Positions 60,779 to 64,000 of a stretch of 64,000 nt of DNA are shown here, one piece after another. The notes below the pieces were generated by a model. That model was not told the origin of the DNA. It ran no database searches and was given only the letters and a program-made list of their open reading frames with translations. Source of the stretch: UBA7960 sp964348755. GTDB lineage: Bacteria > Bacteroidota > Bacteroidia > Bacteroidales > UBA7960. The stretch spans positions 1-64,000 of the forward strand of contig CAYGDW010000004.1 of the NCBI GenBank assembly GCA_964348755.1, in the 5' to 3' direction. Within the stretch, counting starts at the first letter, position 1; each line of letters opens with the position of its first letter. A program made the translations under genes and the position numbers.

Positions 60779-63205
60779 TTATTTGAAATCCACTATTGTT
60801 GCGCCTGCTCCACCCCGGTCGGGGTGTTCGTCTCGGTACCCACTTACCTCTGGTATTCCCTGAAGCATAACGCGGGTAGCTTCGCGCAAAATACCATCGC
60901 CCTTTCCGTGCAGTATCTTTATCTGTTTTGCGCCAAGCAGCAAAGCATCGTCAATATAGCGTCGTAGTTTTTCAAGTGCATCAACCACCCTTTCTCCTTT
61001 TAAATCAATCTGTGGGTTAAATTCTGCTGCCTTTTCATTTATGTCAAAAGCCAGTTTTATCCTTACTTTCCTGTCTTCTGCCGGAGGAAGGCTGCTTTTT
61101 TTTATCTTTTCCAGGGCAGTAATTTTGGTTTTAAATTTTATGCTGCCAAAGCTAATTATGACATTTCCCCCCGACACTTCAATCACTTCGCCAATGGTTT
61201 GCTGATCTTTTACACGCACAGCGTCTCCAACTTTAAAGGGTGTGTTATCGCGTTCGGCAACAGGTACTGGCTTTTTTTCGGACGGAGTTAAGGGTTTTGG
61301 TTTTAAAAATTTTTCTTCCTGGGAGGCAATAAATTGATCCATTTCTTGCCTGGCCTGCCTGGTTTCTTCTTTGCCTGCCTGGGCTTCCTTTATTTTTCTT
61401 ATGGTGTTCTCTATCATTCGGTTGGTTTCGGCCAGCAACTTTTTTGCTTCAAGGCGAGTTTGGGCCATTATTTCAGACTTGCGGGCCTCGAGGTCGCCGC
61501 TAAGTTTTTCGTAGCGGTCAATCATTTCCGAAAGAAATTGATCGGCCGAGCGAAGTTGTTTTTCTTTGTCTTCCAATTCGGCCTTCCTGAGGTCAAGATC
61601 GTGCAGTTGCCTGTCGAAGTCGAGTTCCTGCATCCCCGCATAAACTCCGGCTTGCTGAAGTATATTTTCGGACAACCCTATGCTTCGGGCAATTTCGAAT
61701 GCAAAACTGCTGCCCGGGTTTCCGGTTTTAAGCCTAAAAAGGGGCCTCATGCTTCGCGTATCGAAAAGCATTGACCCATTAGCAATTCCCTTGTGGTTAG
61801 CTGCCATTAGTTTCAGGTTGGCGTAGTGGGTGGTTATTACTCCAAAGGCACCTTTCTGGTTCAACTTTTCAAGTATGGCCTCGGCAATGGCGCCACCAAG
61901 GCGTGGCTCGGTTCCGGCACCAAATTCATCAATCAAAAACAAGGTTTTTTCATTGCAACGCTCCATGAAATATTTCATATTATGTAGGTGCGAGCTGTAG
62001 GTGCTCAGGTCGTTTTCGAGCGATTGCTGGTCGCCAATGTCAATAAAAATCTGTTCGAAAATGCCAGCCTCCGAATAATCGGCCATTGGAACAAGCATGC
62101 CGCATTGTAGCATGTATTGAAGCAGGCCGCAGGTTTTCAGGCAAACCGACTTGCCACCAGCATTGGGGCCCGAAATGACCAGAATGCGATTTTCATGGGT
62201 GAGGATTATGTCAAGGGGCTCAACGTGTTTGTTTTGCGTTTTGTGCGAAAGGTACAGCAAGGGGTGTATTGCTTTGATCCATTGCATACCCGGGTTTGCG
62301 TTGATGCGGGGTTTTTGTGCTTGCATTTCAATAGCCAGCAAAGCTTTTGCCCGAATAGAATCTACAATTGCGAGCATTCGATAGCAATGGTTAAGTTGCG
62401 GCAAAAGAGGCCTGAGACGGTCGGTAAAAGCTTTGAGTATGCGAATGATCTCCCGGCGCTCGGCCATTTCGAGTTCACGAATCTCATTGTTTATTTCAAA
62501 TACCTCTTCTGGCTCTATATAAACTGTTTGCCCTGAGGCCGACTGGTCGTGTACTATGCCCCTTATTTTGCGTTTGTGGCCAGCCGCAATAGGTATTACT
62601 TGTCGTCCATTTCGTAGGGCCAGTTCCACATCGCCCGCCACCAGCCCCTGGCTTTTGGCATATTGCAGCAACTGGGCTATTTTGCGGTTGGCGTCAATTT
62701 CGAGTTTGTGGCATCGCTCACGTATTTCGAGCAGGGCCATTGATGCACTGTTGCGAACCTGGGCTCTATCATCAATTATATGTGCAATGTAGGCTGGTAG
62801 TTTAGCCTCGGTTTCAAGCTGGGAGATAAGAACCGCCAGCGCCTTAAATTTAAGGCTTTCTTTGCCATCGTGCTGGCAAAGAAAAGAAACTATGCCCAGA
62901 ATGGTTTCATAAGAGTTTTTCAGGTCAAGCATTTCCTCGGCTTCCAGAAAAGTGTCGAGGGGTTTTATGCGCCTGAAAGTCTCGGTAGGGTCAAAATAAT
63001 TTGATTGGGGAAAGGGGAGGCCCTGAAGCAATATTTGCCTGAACTCCTCAGTTTGGTCCAGAAACTGTTCAATTTTTTCCTTGCCCTTGAGCATACCCAT
63101 GCTCCCAATTTGGCCCTGGCCCAAAGTGCTGATGCACCGATTATGCAACATTGCCCTGATGCGGTCAAAGCCAATTTTAATTTCAAAGTCTGCAGGGTAA
63201 ATCAA
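60779..63205 (-). CDS. mutS2: endonuclease MutS2
   Basis: An 808-residue MutS2. The MutS-type core and lever regions come first, then the ATPase with Walker A ISGPNAGGKSVCLKTCG near residue 350, FIDIGDQQSLENDLSTYSSH, and LIDEFGAGTEPRLGGAIAEA. A long Lys/Glu/Arg-rich helical region (about 515-640) follows. The C-terminal Smr nuclease domain is from about 735 (IDLKGERVVDALEKL, then ILHGKGDGILREA). In characterised species MutS2 limits recombination or rescues collided ribosomes rather than mismatch repair. Confidence 0.96.
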   Translation of the reverse strand: MIYPADFEIKIGFDRIRAMLHNRCISTLGQGQIGSMGMLKGKEKIEQFLDQTEEFRQILLQGLPFPQSNYFDPTETFRRIKPLDTFLEAEEMLDLKNSYETILGIVSFLCQHDGKESLKFKALAVLISQLETEAKLPAYIAHIIDDRAQVRNSASMALLEIRERCHKLEIDANRKIAQLLQYAKSQGLVAGDVELALRNGRQVIPIAAGHKRKIRGIVHDQSASGQTVYIEPEEVFEINNEIRELEMAERREIIRILKAFTDRLRPLLPQLNHCYRMLAIVDSIRAKALLAIEMQAQKPRINANPGMQWIKAIHPLLYLSHKTQNKHVEPLDIILTHENRILVISGPNAGGKSVCLKTCGLLQYMLQCGMLVPMADYSEAGIFEQIFIDIGDQQSLENDLSTYSSHLHNMKYFMERCNEKTLFLIDEFGAGTEPRLGGAIAEAILEKLNQKGAFGVITTHYANLKLMAANHKGIANGSMLFDTRSMRPLFRLKTGNPGSSFAFEIARSIGLSENILQQAGVYAGMQELDFDRQLHDLDLRKAELEDKEKQLRSADQFLSEMIDRYEKLSGDLEARKSEIMAQTRLEAKKLLAETNRMIENTIRKIKEAQAGKEETRQARQEMDQFIASQEEKFLKPKPLTPSEKKPVPVAERDNTPFKVGDAVRVKDQQTIGEVIEVSGGNVIISFGSIKFKTKITALEKIKKSSLPPAEDRKVRIKLAFDINEKAAEFNPQIDLKGERVVDALEKLRRYIDDALLLGAKQIKILHGKGDGILREATRVMLQGIPEVSGYRDEHPDRGGAGATIVDFK

Positions 63206-63218
63206 ATTCGTTTTTTTG

Positions 63219-63226
63219 CAAATGTA
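63219..63226 (-). promoter_or_regulatory. -7 promoter box of mutS2
   Basis: The minus strand reads TACATTTG, 13 bases before the mutS2 ATG, predicting a very short leader. No -33 TTTG at the proper distance. Confidence 0.42.
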
Positions 63227-63260
63227 ATAAGGTTAAAAATATACAGGGTTGATAAAAAGA

Positions 63261-63292
63261 AAAAAGCCAATGCTGGTAAGCAAAGGCTTTTT
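63261..63292 (-). terminator. terminator after the tRNA gene
   Basis: An 8-bp stem (AAAAAGCC 63261-63268 with GGCTTTTT 63285-63292) with an inner TGCT/AGCA pair around GGTA. On the minus strand the T-rich side follows the stem. It begins 4 bases beyond the tRNA end. Confidence 0.85.
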
Positions 63293-63296
63293 GAAG

Positions 63297-63370
63297 TAGC
63301 GGGGACGAGAGTTGAACTCGTGACCTTCGGGTTATGAATCCGACGCTCTAACCACCTGAGCTACCCCGCC
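63297..63370 (-). tRNA. tRNA-Met (anticodon CAU)
   Basis: A 74-base cloverleaf on the minus strand. The acceptor stem starts GGCGGGG and ends CCCCGCT plus discriminator A (six Watson-Crick pairs and one G-T). The D arm is GCTC...GAGC, the anticodon loop TTCATAA gives CAU, and the T arm contains GTTCAAC. No CCA is encoded. The anticodon stem has an A-C at its loop end. CAU can be elongator Met, initiator or lysidine-modified Ile; the G1-U72 end does not fit an initiator, and elongator Met is preferred over tRNA-Ile2. Confidence 0.93.
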
Positions 63371-63463
63371 GTTTTGAGTGTGCAAAATTAACAAACTATT
63401 TTTATAAACAAGAACCCTATGTATTTTTTTCAGGAGAAAACCCTTCTATAGCCTCATTTCAAA

Positions 63464-64000
63464 TTATTTAAAAAATTTCAGCTTTTTGCCAATCCTCGTA
63501 AATTGAGTAAGGAAAAGCCCTGAAAGCACCACTGCCATTCCTATTAGTTTGCCCTGGTCAATGGCCTCTTTGAGCAAAAGGAATGATGTTATGGCGGTGA
63601 TTACCGGTATAAGATTGGTAAAAATGGAGGTTCGTGCAATGCCAATTACCCTTACGCCTGTTGTGTAAAACATAAAGGCCAGTGTTGATGCAAAAATTGC
63701 CAGGGCAAGCAATGATCCTAATGCCTGGGCCGAGGGCCTGATAATAAGAAACTGACCGAAATCGAACATTACAAACAAGGGCATAAACAACAAGGCACCC
63801 ACGAGGTTTTGCACCGAAATAATTGTAAAAGAAGTATATTTTGCTGTGAGCTTTTTTAGAAATATAATATTAATGAGTGCCGATAGCACCGCAAAGAAAA
63901 GCAGGCCAAGGCCCAGAGGCGATGCGGTAAGTTTCATGTCGGCATCGAGTACCATAATCAATACCCCGGCAAACGAAATTGCAAAACCGGCAATATTTAT
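63464..64000 (-). CDS. DMT/EamA family transporter, C-terminal part
   Basis: The frame is open through the right edge, so the N-terminal half lies outside; 178 codons are visible. The product has several hydrophobic helices with the EamA pattern: FAVLSALINIIFLKKL, then SVQNLVGALLFMPLFVM, and FMFYTTGVRVIGIARTSIFTNLIPVITAIT, which is the conserved end-repeat of drug/metabolite transporters, followed by KEAIDQGKLIGMAVVLSG. The substrate cannot be predicted. It is separated from the tRNA by about 90 bases without features. Confidence 0.87.
   Translation of the reverse strand: MNIAGFAISFAGVLIMVLDADMKLTASPLGLGLLFFAVLSALINIIFLKKLTAKYTSFTIISVQNLVGALLFMPLFVMFDFGQFLIIRPSAQALGSLLALAIFASTLAFMFYTTGVRVIGIARTSIFTNLIPVITAITSFLLLKEAIDQGKLIGMAVVLSGLFLTQFTRIGKKLKFFK

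Noticed and set aside
63297..63370. tRNA-Ile2 (lysidine-modified CAU)
   Set aside because: Cannot be fully excluded by eye, but the acceptor and anticodon-stem pattern looks more like elongator tRNA-Met; a tRNA classifier (TFAM or tRNAscan-SE isotype model) would decide.

Overview
The window comes from a member of the Bacteroidota, probably Bacteroidales or a close relative. Several type IX secretion genes (GldJ, a PorP/SprF protein, PorU, PorV) lie together, genes are preceded by the phylum's TAnnTTTG promoter box rather than a purine-rich Shine-Dalgarno, and protein types such as the DUF4296 lipoprotein, the long-form urocanate hydratase and the Q-x-H dihydroorotase are typical of this phylum.

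Region 1 (1 to about 11,845) is the remnant of a Mu-like transposable prophage. A plus-strand early operon encodes a MuA transposase (5' end outside the window), a MuB ATPase, a second P-loop ATPase, a DnaA-domain-IV-like protein, a DUF3164 protein, a GemA/gp16-like protein, an ASCH-domain protein and several small unknowns. It ends in a strong terminator near 6,625. A small helix-turn-helix-like gene follows. A minus-strand head-gene block converges on it: terminase large subunit, gp36-like, a portal + MuF + C-terminal nuclease-like fusion, a gpG-like protein and a tail-completion-like protein. Between two head genes a plus-strand unit at about 8,003-8,132 has a full Bacteroidota promoter, several possible helices including a pseudoknot, and an intrinsic terminator. 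It looks like a phage non-coding RNA and is the most interesting item here. The terminase gene is cut off at a palindromic repeat, and capsid, protease and tail genes are missing, so the prophage is probably defective.

Region 2 (12.4-21.6 kb) is housekeeping: phosphohexomutase, Mfd, fructose-bisphosphatase, CinA, a nucleoside phosphorylase and a SirB1-like protein. Region 3 (21.7-26.7 kb) is a tightly overlapping minus-strand operon: sodium/solute symporter, class III CoA-transferase, and the alpha and fused beta-gamma subunits of a 2-oxoacid:ferredoxin oxidoreductase. It suggests uptake, CoA activation and oxidative decarboxylation of an unidentified organic acid.

Region 4 (27-37 kb) is the cell-envelope and secretion block: murF, gldJ, porP/sprF, porU, porV, then ispF and lptB. 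Region 5 (38-46 kb) holds an AhpD-like protein, RecQ, an OmpH/Skp-like protein, isoaspartyl peptidase, dCMP deaminase with a nucleotide-kinase-like partner, a PLP homeostasis protein and GuaA. Region 6 (46-64 kb) holds a LysM/periplasmic-binding-protein fusion, LolA, FtsK, a SpeA-type decarboxylase, HutU, lipoproteins, PyrC, a dolichol-phosphate-mannose-synthase-like transferase, a cysteine desulfurase, a small basic protein, MutS2, a CAU-anticodon tRNA and a DMT transporter that runs off the right edge.

Three copies of a 165-190 bp palindromic element lie at about 11.9, 31.1 and 43.8 kb. Their outer arms are related but each has a different perfect or near-perfect central hairpin. One copy marks the point where the prophage is broken. 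All assignments were made by reading the sequence; no database search or folding program was run.
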